From Ectobius pallidus (taxonomy: Eukaryota > Arthropoda > Insecta > Blattodea > Ectobiidae), in contig CAXKWD010000009.1 of NCBI GenBank assembly GCA_964059195.1, positions 148,361,890 to 148,425,889 on the forward strand: a stretch of 64,000 nt of DNA, given 5' to 3'. The notes below the pieces were generated by a model, which saw nothing but the letters and a program-made list of their open reading frames with translations, searched no databases and was not told the DNA's origin. Position numbers and translations under genes: made by a program. This document shows positions 11,401-22,654 of this stretch, piece by piece. How positions within the stretch are numbered: position 1 is the stretch's first letter; each line of letters opens with the position of its first letter.

Positions 11401-11935
11401 TACAGGGTGTTAATGAATAACACCGAAATAATTTACCTGTGTATAGAGGGGACATAGACAAGCGACTTTTATTAGGAGATTTTTGCTCTGGATTCAATTT
11501 TTCACAGCTTAGAATCTCCCAGGGCATGGCCGCCACTGACTTCTAACATTTGAAAACAAAATGCAAAACAAAGGAACTTCGTTGTTAACACTGGAGTTAT
11601 GAATAAATAACTAATGCAGTGGCGGCCAGTCATGTGATTAGTCTGTAAATTTTGCAGATTATGAAAACTCTAAATTATGATAATTATAGCTGTTGATGAA
11701 TTGTTCAGAATCAGGTTTTTATCGATCGCTAAGAAGGGATGAAGTCAATTTAATGCAAGTTTTAACCCTATTTCGCTTAATTATTGACTTATGAGCACCA
11801 AATTGTAATGACTTTAATGCCCTGTAGCATACACATTTTACGTCATAGAGCAAAAACCTCCTAATAAAAGTTACTTGTCTATGTCCCCTCTATACACAGG
11901 TAAAATATTTCGGTGTTATTCACTAACACCCTGTA
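11401..11935. mobile_element. 535-bp MITE with ~80-bp TIRs, TACAGGGTGTTA family
   Basis: TACAGGGTGTTAATGAATAA then CACCGAAATAATTTACCTGT and GTATAGAGGGGACATAGACA recur inverted at 11850-11935 (about 80 bases, few mismatches). Boundary TA suggests a TA target duplication. Contains CATGGCCGCCACTG twice in opposite sense. Partial copies at 21545-21905 and 59257-59700. Confidence 0.85.
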
Positions 11936-12362
11936 TAAGACAGACATGGGAATGAACAATCGTATACTTTTCATCACACCCTCACCACAGGAGAGGAAAA
12001 AGGTTCCTTTATGAGTAACTAATGCCTGCCACAATCATACAAAGGTAGGTCTGGCTTGGTCCAAGGTGTTTGTGCTATTGTGTAATGTGCCCAAGGATTT
12101 CTGTTATCACAGAACTAGACATGAAGAGTGCACAAGATAAATAGCTGTTTGTTTATTTGTTATCATGTCACTGTGACCTTCAAAGCCTTCCAGACCTGCA
12201 CCGCATATAGCCACGTCCGGTAGCCTTCAACCCGGCCTGTCTGTAATGATAGTTCAACTCAACATAAGTTCCATGTCCATTGAAATTGTTACCGTAATGA
12301 GGCTGTGATTCTGTGGATTCTCGAAAGATATCGATACTACTGTAGTTGAAGTCGATACTTTT
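11936..12362. other. Unassigned stretch
   Basis: No recognised element; ends at the GAAGTGAAACTTC head of the next Helentron-like copy. Confidence 0.35.
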
Positions 12363-13002
12363 GAAGTGAAACTTCTGTAGCCGCGGTAGGGGTAAATCGA
12401 GAGCTTGTGTAACGCTCAAAAATCGTCACGAAATTAGTGAGGTGTGACTCCACAGAAAACAATCAACTCAATGATTGGGCTTATCCAAAAATCCAAAAAC
12501 TCAAAATTAAAAAATCCAAAAGCAAAAATTTTAAAAATCTAAAAATCCAAAATTAAAAATTTCATACATCTAAAATTTAAAAATCCAAAATTTAAAAAAT
12601 AAAAAATCCAAAATTTTAAAAATAAAAGTCCAAAATTTAAAAAATCAAAATTCCAAAATTTAAAAATGAAAAATTAAAAAATCCAAAATTTAATAAAATT
12701 CCAAATTAAAAAATTCAAAGATCCAAAATTAAAAAGTCGAAGTTTCAAAATTTAAAAAAGTCCAAAATTAAAAATCCAAATATCCAAAATTTAAAAAAAA
12801 TTAAAAACCCAAAATTTAAAATATAAAAAATTCGAAATTTAAAAATAACAAAATCCAAAATTAAAAAATTCGAAGATCTAAATATTAAAAAATCCAAAAT
12901 TAAAAATACCACAATTCCAAATTTAAAAAAATTAAAATATCAAAAATTAAAAAATCCAAAATTAAAAAAGTCCAAAACCCAATATTAGAAAGTGCAACAA
13001 TC
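12363..13002 (+). mobile_element. Helentron-like A+T-minisatellite element, copy 4 (hairpin end lost)
   Basis: Intact head GAAGTGAAACTTCTGTAGCC with CGCGGTAGGGGTAAATCGAG and TCGTCACGAAATTAGTGAGG, then about 520 bp of degenerate CCAAAATTTAAAAAAT units. It is cut off at about 13002, where an inverted LINE fragment begins, so the 3' hairpin is missing. Confidence 0.75.
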
Positions 13003-13208
13003 TAGGTCTAGGTCTTTCCTCCCCCATTTCACCCTCCGTGTTTTAATTACCCTTACTATATCCGGTGAAGAGTACAGGTTATGAAGCTCGTCGTTATGCA
13101 GTTTTCATCTCTCTTAGGCCCGAGTATTTTCCTAAGCCCCCTGTTTTGGAACATTCTCAGATTATGTAAGGGGCCATGTCTCACATCCATATAATACAAC
13201 CGGCAGGA
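13003..13208 (-). pseudogene. LINE reverse-transcriptase fragment, inverted
   Basis: CACCCTCCGTG, ATTACCCTTACTATATCCGG, GAAGCTCGTCGTTATGCAGT, TAGGCCCGAGTATTTTCCTA and GGGGCCATGTCTCACA are the reverse complement of 10470-10640. Truncated at both ends. Confidence 0.75.
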
Positions 13209-13218
13209 TAATAATAAT

Positions 13219-13678
13219 TAGGGGGCAGATTTCTATAACATGGCGTGTTTTTCCCCTTTGCATTATTTCAGGTTTCCGACTAATTTAAACCCGATTCCAA
13301 GCATCCTGGTGAAAATGGAATGGCTTTTATTGTGCATATAACTGCATATTTAGGGCATTTTCAACTATTGTAGCATATTTAGTATGAATATGCATATTTA
13401 GGTCATATTTTCGACATATTTGTGTGCATATTAAAGAAATTTTGAAGTTTCGTTTCATATTTTGTAAATTTTGCATTATAATGATACTTTTTGATAACTG
13501 ACAGATATTTTAAATAATTAACATTATATTTTAATAAAATGAATTGTAATGAAACTTAAAAAAATATACATCATGTGCAAGTGGTAAAGTCATATTTTAA
13601 ATTTTATTGGTCATATTTTAATGTTTTTTAGGCCAATGCATATATCCTATTTTTTAGGTCATAGAAATCCGCCCCCTA
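13219..13678. mobile_element. hAT-type MITE, TAGGGGGCGGATTTCTATGAC family, copy 1
   Basis: Left TAGGGGGCAGATTTCTATAAC and right GTCATAGAAATCCGCCCCCTA are inverted. ATAATAAT flanks both sides (8 bp, but within an AAT microsatellite). Interior has GCATATTTAGGTCATATTTT-type subterminal repeats. A second copy is at 27992-28435, with CCCTTTGCATTATTTCAGG and GCATCCTGGTGAAAATGGAA in common. Confidence 0.8.
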
Positions 13679-13709
<31 letters not shown>

Positions 13710-13970
13710 GTACTCTTCTACGAACTTTCCAATCGTCTGTATCCTCAGTAATTATTACTTGATCATCCGCGAAAAGTGGGGATATTTTCTTGGACCTACG
13801 AAGTGCAATATCTGAATACTTATTTTTTTTTAAATTTCGATTTGTTGCAGAAAATATAGTAGGCCGAGGTATAATCTATATTTAAGCATATTATGCAGGT
13901 AGTAATCTGGATAATAATAATAATAAAAATAAAAATAAAAATAATAAAATAATAATAATAATAATAAATG
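13677..13970. repeat. AAT/AATA microsatellites
   Basis: (AAT)n at about 13677-13704 and an interrupted (AATA/AAT)n at about 13912-13968. Simple-sequence only. Confidence 0.85.
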
Positions 13971-14348
13971 ATCGATTAGTCGAACTTATTGCTGGTGTGG
14001 GCAGTGCTAATTGCTAGTGATGGAGAAGACGTCAACAGCTTGAGGCAGATTTGTGACGTGCTAGAGTGAGCCAAGTCCAGTGACCTCCATTCCCAGTGGC
14101 AGGCGAATTGGCAAACCTGCATGCACATTATGGTGGTCGTGGTGCGTGGCGCGGCGTTGCCACCTGTACCATTCACCCACATCACCGCTTCTTACCTGTG
14201 GAAATATTCGCTAGTGTTGAAATCCCTGTCCTTTTAAACCCTGAATTGGGTGAAGCAAAACTATGTACAAAAACGTCATATTATTTCTAAAGGACACATG
14301 AACGTTTATAGTAAAATTTAAAAATTGTACAGTCATTTGTAAATCACT
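13971..14348. other. Unassigned GC-richer block
   Basis: 14010-14220 is clearly GC-richer than the flanks and has open frames on both strands (on + from 14096, MAGELANLHAHYGG...). No domain recognised. Could be a decayed repeat or a non-coding EcR-A leader exon; I see no decisive splice pair. Confidence 0.3.
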
Positions 14349-14356
14349 GTCATTAA

Positions 14357-15307
14357 TAGGGCCCTGATTTTTAGGCTTTTATTAAAAGGTATTTATGGCT
14401 TTTTATTTTTGTAAAATGGCACTTTTTAGGCTTTTTAAACAAACGATTTTTAGGATCAATAGTAATATTTAAACAATGAGAATCAAAGCCTTCTGAATTA
14501 AATTAACTGTACAACTCCAAGGCCTTGCTCATTATATCACTGTAGGTTAAATGGAACTAATTTGTCCATGGATAATTTACCCATAGGTAATTCACTAGTT
14601 TGTAGAAACCGGGCATTAGTAAAACATAATAATTAATAATGAACAATAATATTAACACCGAAAATTGTATTATAATTTTGACACAGTTATTACAGTTTTT
14701 TTATTATTTTTTAATACAAAATAAACAAATAACTATTCCTTATATCGACACTCGAAAAATAGCATAAACAATTGAGATATTTACCCTTTAATGATACAAT
14801 TATTCAATACACAACTCAATTCATTTCCGATCTACAAAAATAAGTAGACTGGAGTGTCACGAATTTGTTCCTTTAATATACTTCTTTGTAGTTGGTCAAC
14901 AAATTGTTGAAACGACAATGGATTAGTTGCAGATTTCAAAGTATTGCAGACCGTTCAAGTTTCATTTCCAGCGACGGCAAGGCGGAACATTTTCGACAAT
15001 TAATATACATTCTTAATTTCAGTGCGTTATATAAATTTATTTTTATTATGTCTATTCTTAAAATGGACTAATTCAATTATTTATTTTCCTTTGCATTAAT
15101 TGGAAAATCTATTTAAAAATCGTGTTTTCTTTTTGGCAAAAGTCCTCTTTAGCCCCTAGTTTTTCAGCAAAAGTCCTCTTTAGCCCCTTTTAGGCCCTTC
15201 AGTCCGATTTAGCCCTTTTTAGGTTATGTAAAATTCATATATTCGGACGCAAGGGGCATGAAACGGAAAAATACGTTAAAATGTTCTAATTAGGAAGCTG
15301 GGCCCTA
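14357..15307. mobile_element. hAT-type element, TAGGGCCC..TTTTTAGGC family, copy 1
   Basis: Termini TAGGGCCCTGATTTTTAGGC and CTGGGCCCTA; flanks GTCATTAA and GTCTTTAA are an 8-bp duplication with one mismatch. Interior holds AGTCCTCTTTAGCCCCTTTT and TAGCCCTTTTTAGG subterminal repeats. No intact transposase. An inverted, longer copy lies at 26000-27378. Confidence 0.8.
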
Positions 15308-15680
15308 GTCTTTAATATTGTTTCTGTATTCATTTTTGATTATTTTATGTATATTGTACAGTCGCGATTAAACTCACGAATCAAAGCGACTAAAAATATA
15401 TCATATTTAAAAAAAAACTTCGTTCCTTTTTCTCAGTATTCTATTACACACGTACAAAAACTGACTTTTCAGAATAATTTTTAAAATACTCAGCCCCTTT
15501 TTAAATTCATTTCAATGCAAAGTGGCTTGGATTATAAATACAGATATGTTTTTAGTTAGCTACAGTTAAAATTTTTATACAAGTTACAAATTGGGTCATT
15601 TGGAATGGTTTAAGACACTTTTGATTTTCCATATTTGTACATATTTCATGGTATAGTACATATTTTTATATTTTTTACAA

Positions 15681-15929
15681 CAGGGTTGGAATGTTTAAAA
15701 CAAGTGCTTGTATTTTTTTTTAAAGTTTGTTTAAAACGTTATATGTATATAATAGGCCCTATACATTACAATGGTTGTTTTAAACAAAATGAACAATTTA
15801 AACTTTTTTTAAACAAACAACATTGTTGTAAACATAAAAAACACGTTTAAACAACCAACATTGTTGTTCACATAAAAAAGTTACGTTTTTTTTTTGTTCT
15901 TTTAAACAAAAATGTTTTTTCCAACCCTT
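15681..15929. mobile_element. MITE rich in TTTAAACA, CAGGGTTGGAA termini
   Basis: CAGGGTTGGAATGTTTAAA at the left against TTTTTTCCAACCC at the right. Interior is a chain of GTTTAAAC/TTGTTTAAACAA-like repeats. No coding sequence. Boundaries uncertain by a few bases. Confidence 0.5.
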
Positions 15930-16074
15930 TTTTACAAAAACAATACTTTTTACATAATCGAACGTTTTACTTTAAATATGTTCCATATTTTTTGGCTTCA
16001 AAGTTATTCTTGTCAGATAATCGTAATTTTATTTCACTATATTTCTAAGCTGAATTCTTGAATTTCTCAGATCT

Positions 16075-16170
16075 AGAAGTAGATGTGGATTTAGCTCCTG
16101 AAGATACTGCAAGGTTTAGGATGATCCCTGTTACTTCTTGCGATGTTGAGCGGAGTTTTAAACAATAGAC
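16075..16170 (+). pseudogene. hAT transposase C-terminal dimerisation-domain remnant
   Basis: Frame reads LAPEDTARFRMIPVTSCDVE then RSFKQ and a stop. PVTS.DVERSF is the signature of the hATC dimerisation domain. It lies in an A+T-rich stretch ending near 16530 with AGGTTTAGCC-type hAT subterminal repeats. Only about 30 residues survive. Confidence 0.8.
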
Positions 16171-16609
16171 ATAATTTCTGTTTAATCCACTGCTATTCTC
16201 ATTAAAATATTAAGATGTGTCCCCAAATTGTAGCAACAGCTAAAAATATCCCAGTTATATATGTAAGAAGGTTAGACTTCAGTTTTGTTACGCTTTTAAG
16301 TTGTGTGACACGTATTCTGTTCTTTTCTGTGGTTTTTATGCTTAAGCAATAAATATTTAATTGTACTCATTTTATAACTGTGCAACGTTGATAATACACA
16401 GATGTGACTATCAAGGTTCTTAAATGTGACTATACTATTTTGAATTAAAAAAAACATTAGCCCATACTTGACTCCATATTTTGAAAATTTTAGCCCATGT
16501 ATATACATATTTAGTCATTTTATTAGGTTTAGCCTAAATCCTAATCCTGATTTAAACTGCTGTGTAATTTAATCTTTCTATGCATAATTGTTTAAGATAT
16601 ATTGTATCT

Positions 16610-17063
16610 CATAGGCGTAACCAGGCCGACCATATGGGGGGCTTATAACATCCGCGGGGTCTGGGGGTTATGGAATACCCCCCAGGGTGAGGGGAGTCCG
16701 GGGGTCCTCCCCCGAAAAATTTTAAAAATTAAGATGCAAAATAACGAGTTTTAAGCTTCCGGGGGCCCTCCCCCGAAAAATGTTAAAAATTAAGATGCAA
16801 AATAACGAGTTTTAAGCTTCCGGGGGTCCCCGGAAAATTTTAAAAATCAAGATGCAAAATAACGAGTTTTAAGCTTCCGGGGTCTCCCCCGGAAAATTTT
16901 AAAAATTAAGACGCAAAATAACGAGTTTTAAGCTTCCCACGCTTTATACTTGTATTAAGTAATTTATGGGCAGACTTAAAAAAATTATACAATTTTCCTC
17001 TTTTTAATCAATGGGGGGGGGGGTTTCAAACCCCCAACCCCCCCCCCCCTCGGTACGCCTATG
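16610..17063. mobile_element. hAT-type element CATAGGCGTAAC/GTACGCCTATG with tandem G/C-rich units
   Basis: CATAGGCGTAACC at the left, GGTACGCCTATG at the right, and a perfect 8-bp target duplication TTGTATCT at 16602-16609 and 17064-17071. Inside are four ~60-bp tandem units (about 16690-16940), each with CGGGGG.CCTCCCCCGAAAA, TTTTAAAAATTAAGATGCAA and AATAACGAGTTTTAAGCTTC. Poly-G/C at 17013-17050. An inverted copy is nested next to the EcR-A exon at 49986-50328. Confidence 0.85.
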
Positions 17064-17535
17064 TTGTATCTTCACCGGAAATGTGTCAAAGTAGTATGAA
17101 AACTTTTATTTGGTAGTAGCCCTCAGCCATTTCATAATTGCGGGTGGGACATTCTAGCAAATTATGAAACTATTTTTGTATATTACATATCATAAATAAT
17201 AAACTAGAATTGGTTCTGCACACTCTGTAAAATTTACAATGCCTTCTTCTCCACACTGCATGCAAAGCATTATTTAAAATTTATTTTAAATTTGTTTTTC
17301 AAAATCTGTTACGGGTGGGACATAATTTCGACACTGATTTTAATGATGCAAAACAAAAGTTCATTTCCTGTTCTGCTATTACTGTTTGGGTCTTAATGTT
17401 GTTATTAATGAAGGTATGAGGGATTAAATACAAATTATAAACTGTTTCCAGGTTGTCAGAACTTTTATTTAACTCATCAATAATAATTTAACAATACTAT
17501 TACCATTAAGGGTTGGACAAAAAGTCACTTGTTTG
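17064..17535. other. Unassigned A+T-rich stretch
   Basis: GGGTGGGACAT occurs twice (17146 and 17312 areas), otherwise nothing recognisable. Confidence 0.35.
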
Positions 17536-18745
17536 TTATTAAGTGCCAGTATGGTACTTTATGAGATTGTGTGGTGGACGAAAAAATGTCTGTCCGTCTG
17601 TCTGTCCGTGTGTCTGTACGCACCATAACTCGAATACGTTTTTTCGGATTTTCATGAAACTTGGAAAACACATTTATAATGTCCATGGGAAGAACCCTAT
17701 TGATATTGAACCAAATCGGTTCACCGGTACCGGAGTAATGCCCAATTTAGTGCCTATTTTAATAGATTATGGCGCCTTTCTAATAGAAAGGCGCCATCAC
17801 TCAAATACGCTGTATCGGATTTCCATGAAACTTGGTATACCCATTTATGACGTCCATGAGAAGTGCCCTATTGAATTTGAACCTAATCTGTTGACCGGTA
17901 CCGGAGTAAAACCCAATTTAGTGTCTACTTTAAAGGCGCAATAACTCAAATACGCTTTATCGGATATTTATGAAACTTCGTATACGCATTTATAATGTCC
18001 ATGGGAAGACGTTTACTGATATTGGACCAAATCGGTTGGCCAGTACCGGAATAATGCCCAATTTAGTGTTTTTATGTTAATATATAAGAAGTCGCGATAA
18101 CTCAAATATGCTTTATTGGATTTTCCTGAAATTTTGTATACCCATTTATAATGTACGTGGAAAGACGTCTACTGATATTGGACCAAATCGGTAGACCGGT
18201 ACCGGAGTAAAACCCAATTTAGTGAATATTTTAAAGACGCGGTAACTCAAATACGCTTTACCGGATTTTTATGAAACTTGGTATACGCATTTATAATGTC
18301 CATGGGAAGACGTCTATTCATAATGGATAAAATCGATTGACCTGTTTCGGAGTAATGCTCAATTTAGTGCCTATTTTATGGTAATATACGTATTCGAAAG
18401 AATTTATAAAAAAAATGAAAATCAGTTATCTTGACAACAAAGCCTATTGTTTTACTGTGATCGTATAAGGCCTTGGAAATTAAAATACTGGTAGCTATGA
18501 CAAAAAACATATTAATTGACATGCTCTTATCCAACTAGACCGTTAAAATGACCCAGGTGGCCGAGATGGTAGACCTTTCTTCTTCCGTAAGCCCTGCTTA
18601 ATGAATAAATCTGGAGCCTAACTTGGAAATCAATTTAAAAAAAACATATTCTGCATACGTATCATAATTGCAGTCATAACTGATTAAACAAAAACATACT
18701 GGCACTTTGTTACATCAGTTTACCTGATTTTATTTTACATAGTAA
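17536..18745 (+). repeat. Internally tandem GTGCCAG/CCGGTACCGGAGTAA repeat, copy B (longest)
   Basis: Opens TTATTAAGTGCCAGTATGGT and closes ACATACTGGCACTTTGTTAC, an inverted pair. Five units of about 150-170 bp. A run of TCTGTCCGTCTG near the opening. It contains a 133-codon frame (17543-17944) that repeats FMKLG.HIYNVHGKNPIDIE and PNRFTGTGVMPNLVP. No protein family recognised; the frame follows the repeat unit. Confidence 0.8.
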
Positions 18746-20140
18746 TTAACCACACATATTTTTTGAACTCACTCTTGTACCAAATTGTATTTTAAGATTA
18801 TATTTTCTCAAATCAAAATGGACATAGCTTATTACTCTTGACTACTTAGTTTTAGTGAGTGTTAAAATCATGCAAAAAATGGTAAAAAAAAAAGTAACTA
18901 CAATGCAATAAATAAGTAAATCGACAGATTTTACACTTGAAACAACTTCAAATACACTTAAGTCCTTAATATTCAGTGAATTTGAGGTTTTAAACTTATT
19001 TTTGACCACCCAATTACAATAATTTTATAACATCTTGCTTTGAGGGAAAAATTCCCATATTTTATGAAATTTCTGCCCTGCAGTTCATGAACACCCAAAT
19101 ATTGTGAAAATCTCCACATGTATGGGTATTCGTCTAAACGACATATTTTACGATTTCGCTTAAATGAAAATCCCTGAAGGTGCAATAAAATTATCGGATA
19201 TGACAGAAACAGATTCCACAGCAACTGAACTGCTGGGTTCCATTCACCTGGGGGGGGGGGGGGAATAAAAACATAAAAATAAAAAAATAAAATGAATTTA
19301 AAGAACGCGTTTGCAATATAAAAATGATTACATTCATAGCCTGTGGACATTAATTTGTATTTCCATTGTGTGCTTTTTAAATGCGAAGGTAAATAATTTT
19401 AAACGAATGTATTCTACGTATCGCCCCCAGTTAGAATAAACAGAGTCTTTGCATTTCCAAAGAAAATAGTTTTTATGGCCTCTTGTACCAGTTACAGCAT
19501 TTTAAAATAACATATTCTATTATTATTTTTTTAAAAAAGGATGTTTGCGTCGCTATCCATCGCTTCATTTGTTCCACAGAGGCATATGCTACTATGGTAA
19601 CAGAAAAATGCAATTGCTATTTTATTTGAAAAGCCATCTGTTTCACAGAAGCATATGTTACTATGGCAACATACATATAATATTAGTACCCGTGTTATGA
19701 AGGCTGCAATAAGAGAATAACCATTGTATTGACGATGGTTTCGTGTAGCTGAAACGAGGCACGTTTTCGGGGATGGAGGTGTAACGATCTTTGTAGTCAT
19801 AGACGTAACGTGACGTCACGCAAAATTACGTCACAGGTGCGAGTGGGCTGAGTCAGTCACCTCATTGCACATGCGCACAAGATGTAAACACGGGGCCTTT
19901 CAAAGAATTGATAGGGAATGGAGTGGGGCAAAATCACAGTCTGTGGACCTGTGTGCGGATAACTAGTTACATGATTGCCCATCTGGAAGACAGTAGGAAC
20001 AGGTTTTTTTTTCATGAAATTACTACTGAAATCAAATCTGGTCAAATGTATTATGCCCAAAAGAAATGCAATGCATTTTATGTTATATAACTATTATAGC
20101 AGGAGCTCGTTATAAAAGTATATACACACATATATACATA
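18746..20140. other. Mostly unassigned; two X-box-like direct repeats and a CRE
   Basis: 19560-19600 and 19640-19675 are imperfect direct repeats (TTTGTTCCACAGAGGCATAT, then CTACTATGGTAAC / TTACTATGGCAAC), the latter matching the RFX X-box. A perfect TGACGTCA lies at 19811-19818. A G run (13) is at 19251. Frames at 18973-19350 and 19531-19800 (- strand) have no recognisable content. Confidence 0.4.
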
Positions 20141-20702
20141 TACCCTTAGCAACCAGGGAAGGCGGTTGAGGCCAGGTAGGTTCCTTCACCGCGTGGACCC
20201 TCACATTTACAAGGGCAGGAGATTTAGGACCAACCGTAATTTCCTCCCCATGAGTCACCTAGTCTACTTCAATCAGTCAATCTTAGATTCTTTAATATGT
20301 CATTTTATCTTAAAATGTTTGTTATATATCAATTCTACACATAATTACAAGAAAAATGACACCAAACAATGTATAATTTACTTTAATAGGAACATAGGAC
20401 TTGAAAGCAGTTTTCTCGTAATTTTTATTTATGTATTTGTTAGAAATGTTCCTGTTAAAGTAAATTATACATTGTTTGGTGTCATTTTTCTTGTAATTAT
20501 GTGTAGAATTGATATATAACAAGCATTTTAAGATAAAATGACATATTAAAAAAATCTAAGATTGATTGATTGAAGTAGACTAGGTGACTCATGGGGCGGA
20601 AATTACGGTTGGTCCTAAATCTTCTGCCCTTGTAAATGTGAGGGTGCTAGCGGGTGAAGGAACCTACCTGGCCTCAACCGCCTTCCCTGGTTGCTAAGGG
20701 TA
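20141..20702. mobile_element. 562-bp near-perfect palindrome (long-TIR foldback MITE)
   Basis: Left arm 20141-20395 and right arm 20446-20702 are inverted copies, a few mismatches only, around a ~50-base loop. Ends TACCCTTAGCAACCAGGGAA and TTCCCTGGTTGCTAAGGGTA, with TA at both borders. Open frames on both strands (20166-20519 +, 20322-20522 -) are the same sequence read from each arm and are not genes. Transcribed, it would form a ~250-bp hairpin. Confidence 0.9.
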
Positions 20703-20706
20703 TAAT

Positions 20707-21333
20707 TAGGGTTCGGATGTTTATGACATGTCATATTTTTATTTTGACCTCCATTCTCACCGCAAACACAAATTAAACATGAATTGCACATTTGTTATCC
20801 TAATCGGACCGTTTTTATTTTGCATATAAAGTAATATTTTGTTCATTTTCATGGTCTTGGTCATATTTTGGCCATATTTGTAATTTAACGTCATATTTTG
20901 TTATAAATTCGGTAAAGGGGCACAATTATACAGTGCATGTACTAGTATATGGTCGAGTTAAGTTTGAAATGTATTTAATTTTGTTACTTCAAATTAATAG
21001 GTAACTTAAACTTTAAAATTAATGCAATTTTTTATATTTTATAGGGACACGCACTACAAAATATTAAAGCTGATAGGATAAAATTCTTTAAAAATACAAG
21101 TTCATTACAAGTAAAACTGTAAATCACAAATTTTTTAAAAACTTACCTGCCTGAATTCGTGTGAGGTAAGAATTTAGTGTCTTTAAAATTTTTAAATTGG
21201 AACTTTTTTTTGAAAATACATTATTTTATCAGGTCAAAATTTAGGTTTTTTGGGTCATATTTACTCATTTTAAGGGCATATTTGCAGTCATATTTTCCAA
21301 TCTTTTAGGTCATAAATAAACATCCGAACCCTA
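20707..21333. mobile_element. hAT-type MITE, TAGGGTTCGGATGTTTATGAC family, copy 1
   Basis: TAGGGTTCGGATGTTTATGAC at the left and ATAAACATCCGAACCCTA at the right. Interior has repeated GGTCATATTT and TTGGTCATATTTTGGCC. Two further copies at 25035-25240 (broken) and 28436-29034. Target duplication not clear here. Confidence 0.75.
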
Positions 21334-21342
21334 TACATAAGT

Positions 21343-21390
21343 GTGTGTGTGTGTATATATATATATGTATATATACACACACACACACTC
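21343..21390. repeat. GT/TA/CA microsatellite
   Basis: (GT)n then (TA)n then (CA)n from 21343 to 21390, partly self-complementary. Confidence 0.85.
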
Positions 21391-21544
21391 TGACGCCACT
21401 AATCGTATGCGGAACTTTCTTGCAAAAACCAGGAAAACTGGAACTAAGCCCATTTCTTCTGGAGAATACAGAAATGCCGTACTTTCAACTATATTCCTAC
21501 AAATTTGCATCCCTTAATGAAGCGAAATATGGATAAAATTTTCA

Positions 21545-21905
21545 TTAAATTGACTCCATGCCTTCTTAGTGATCGACAAAAACCTTATTTTTAATCATTC
21601 ATCAACAGCTATATCATAATTTAGTGTTTCCATAAATTGCAAAATTTACAGACTAATCACATGACTGGCCGCCACTGCATTAGTTGTTTTTGTTCATAAC
21701 GCCAGTGTTAATAACTAAGTTCCTTTGTTAGGCATTTTTGTTTTCAAATGTTAGAAGTTAGTGGCGGCCATGCCCTGGGAGATTATATGCTGTTACATGA
21801 AAAATTAAATCCTCAGAGCAAAATTCTACTTATAAAGGTTGTCTGTGTCCCCTCTATACGCAGGTAAATAATTTCGGTGTTATTCATTAACACTCTTTAT
21901 ATCAT
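21545..21905. mobile_element. TACAGGGTGTTA MITE, right half
   Basis: Shares CCATGCCTTCTTAGTGATCG, GACTAATCACATGACTGGCC, GCCACTGCATTAG, and the right TIR (GTCCCCTCTATACGCAGGTA, ATTTCGGTGTTATTCATTAA, CACTCTTTATA) with 11401-11935. The left terminus is missing. Confidence 0.7.
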
Positions 21906-22358
21906 AATTCTGAAATAAAATGGGTTATACAATTTTTTATATTAAAATAATGGTTTTAAAAAGGTTATAGTTCCTTAAAATTGTATCTAATTAACAGATA
22001 AATCAAATAGTGCGGAGTATGTTTTGATCAAAAACTTGAATTTTTTCAATACGTAGTCTGTGGTTGGAATATAGGCTCTTCTTTTAGCTACCGCTTCAAT
22101 TTACAAACACGTTCATTTGTCCAGAAGGCCATTTACGTTACTTCCGTAATTGGTGGAGTTGGATAATTCCTGTTACACACTACAGACTGGAAATTCGCAC
22201 AAACAAAAAATCGCATTAATTAATTATATGACTGTGAACTTTCGAGATTTATAGGAAAGCCAATTTAATAATATGTGTCCATAACGAATAAGCCGTTATA
22301 TTAGTGAATACTACACATTTATACTTAACTTATACTGTTATATTAAGAGAAAAATACA
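21906..22358. other. Unassigned A+T-rich stretch
   Basis: Nothing recognised before the tRNA-like sequence at 22359. Confidence 0.35.
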
Positions 22359-22433
22359 TCTGACACAGACTCGAACCCATGACCTCCGGCTTTACGTACC
22401 GTTGCTCTGCCAATTGAGCTAACCAAAGCCAGA
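22359..22433 (-). repeat. tRNA-like sequence (75 nt), probably SINE head or tRNA pseudogene
   Basis: On the - strand: TCTGGCTTTGGTTAGCTCAA, TTGGCAGAGCA (A box, paired D stem GCTC/GAGC), a 7-base loop ACGTAAA, then GGGTTCGAGTC (T arm B box) and GTGTCAGA. The length fits a tRNA, but position 33 is not T and the acceptor stem has two mispairs, so I do not call it functional. Confidence 0.5.
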
Positions 22434-22654
22434 CTCACAGCGCCAGGTGGAAGCTCTCTCCTATCATTAGCCTGAATGGTTTGACCTCATTAGAAGACAT
22501 TTGCGTCATATACAGTATTGTGAGACCCTAATTTAGTGATTACATTGTTATTGTACAGTAACATGCAAGGTGTACCTTAGATATGTATTCATAAAATAAC
22601 AGAATATTATTTATGTTAAGCATTCAATGGCAATAGACAATTCCTCAGCAAGCT

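Noticed and set aside
17543..17944. 133-codon frame as a host gene
   Set aside because: It lies wholly inside a dispersed tandem repeat family, with no promoter or splice context; described as a repeat and flagged for a Ka/Ks test.
18973..19350. 125-codon - strand frame
   Set aside because: Contains a poly-Pro from a G run, is otherwise A+T-rich and hydrophobic by composition, and has no recognisable domain.
20166..20522. Two overlapping frames (117 and 66 codons) on opposite strands
   Set aside because: They are the two arms of one palindrome read from each side; no codon bias or domain.
22359..22433. Candidate functional tRNA gene on the - strand
   Set aside because: Length and boxes fit, but the base before the anticodon is not T, the acceptor stem has mispairs, and similar tRNA-like heads occur in SINE contexts in this window.
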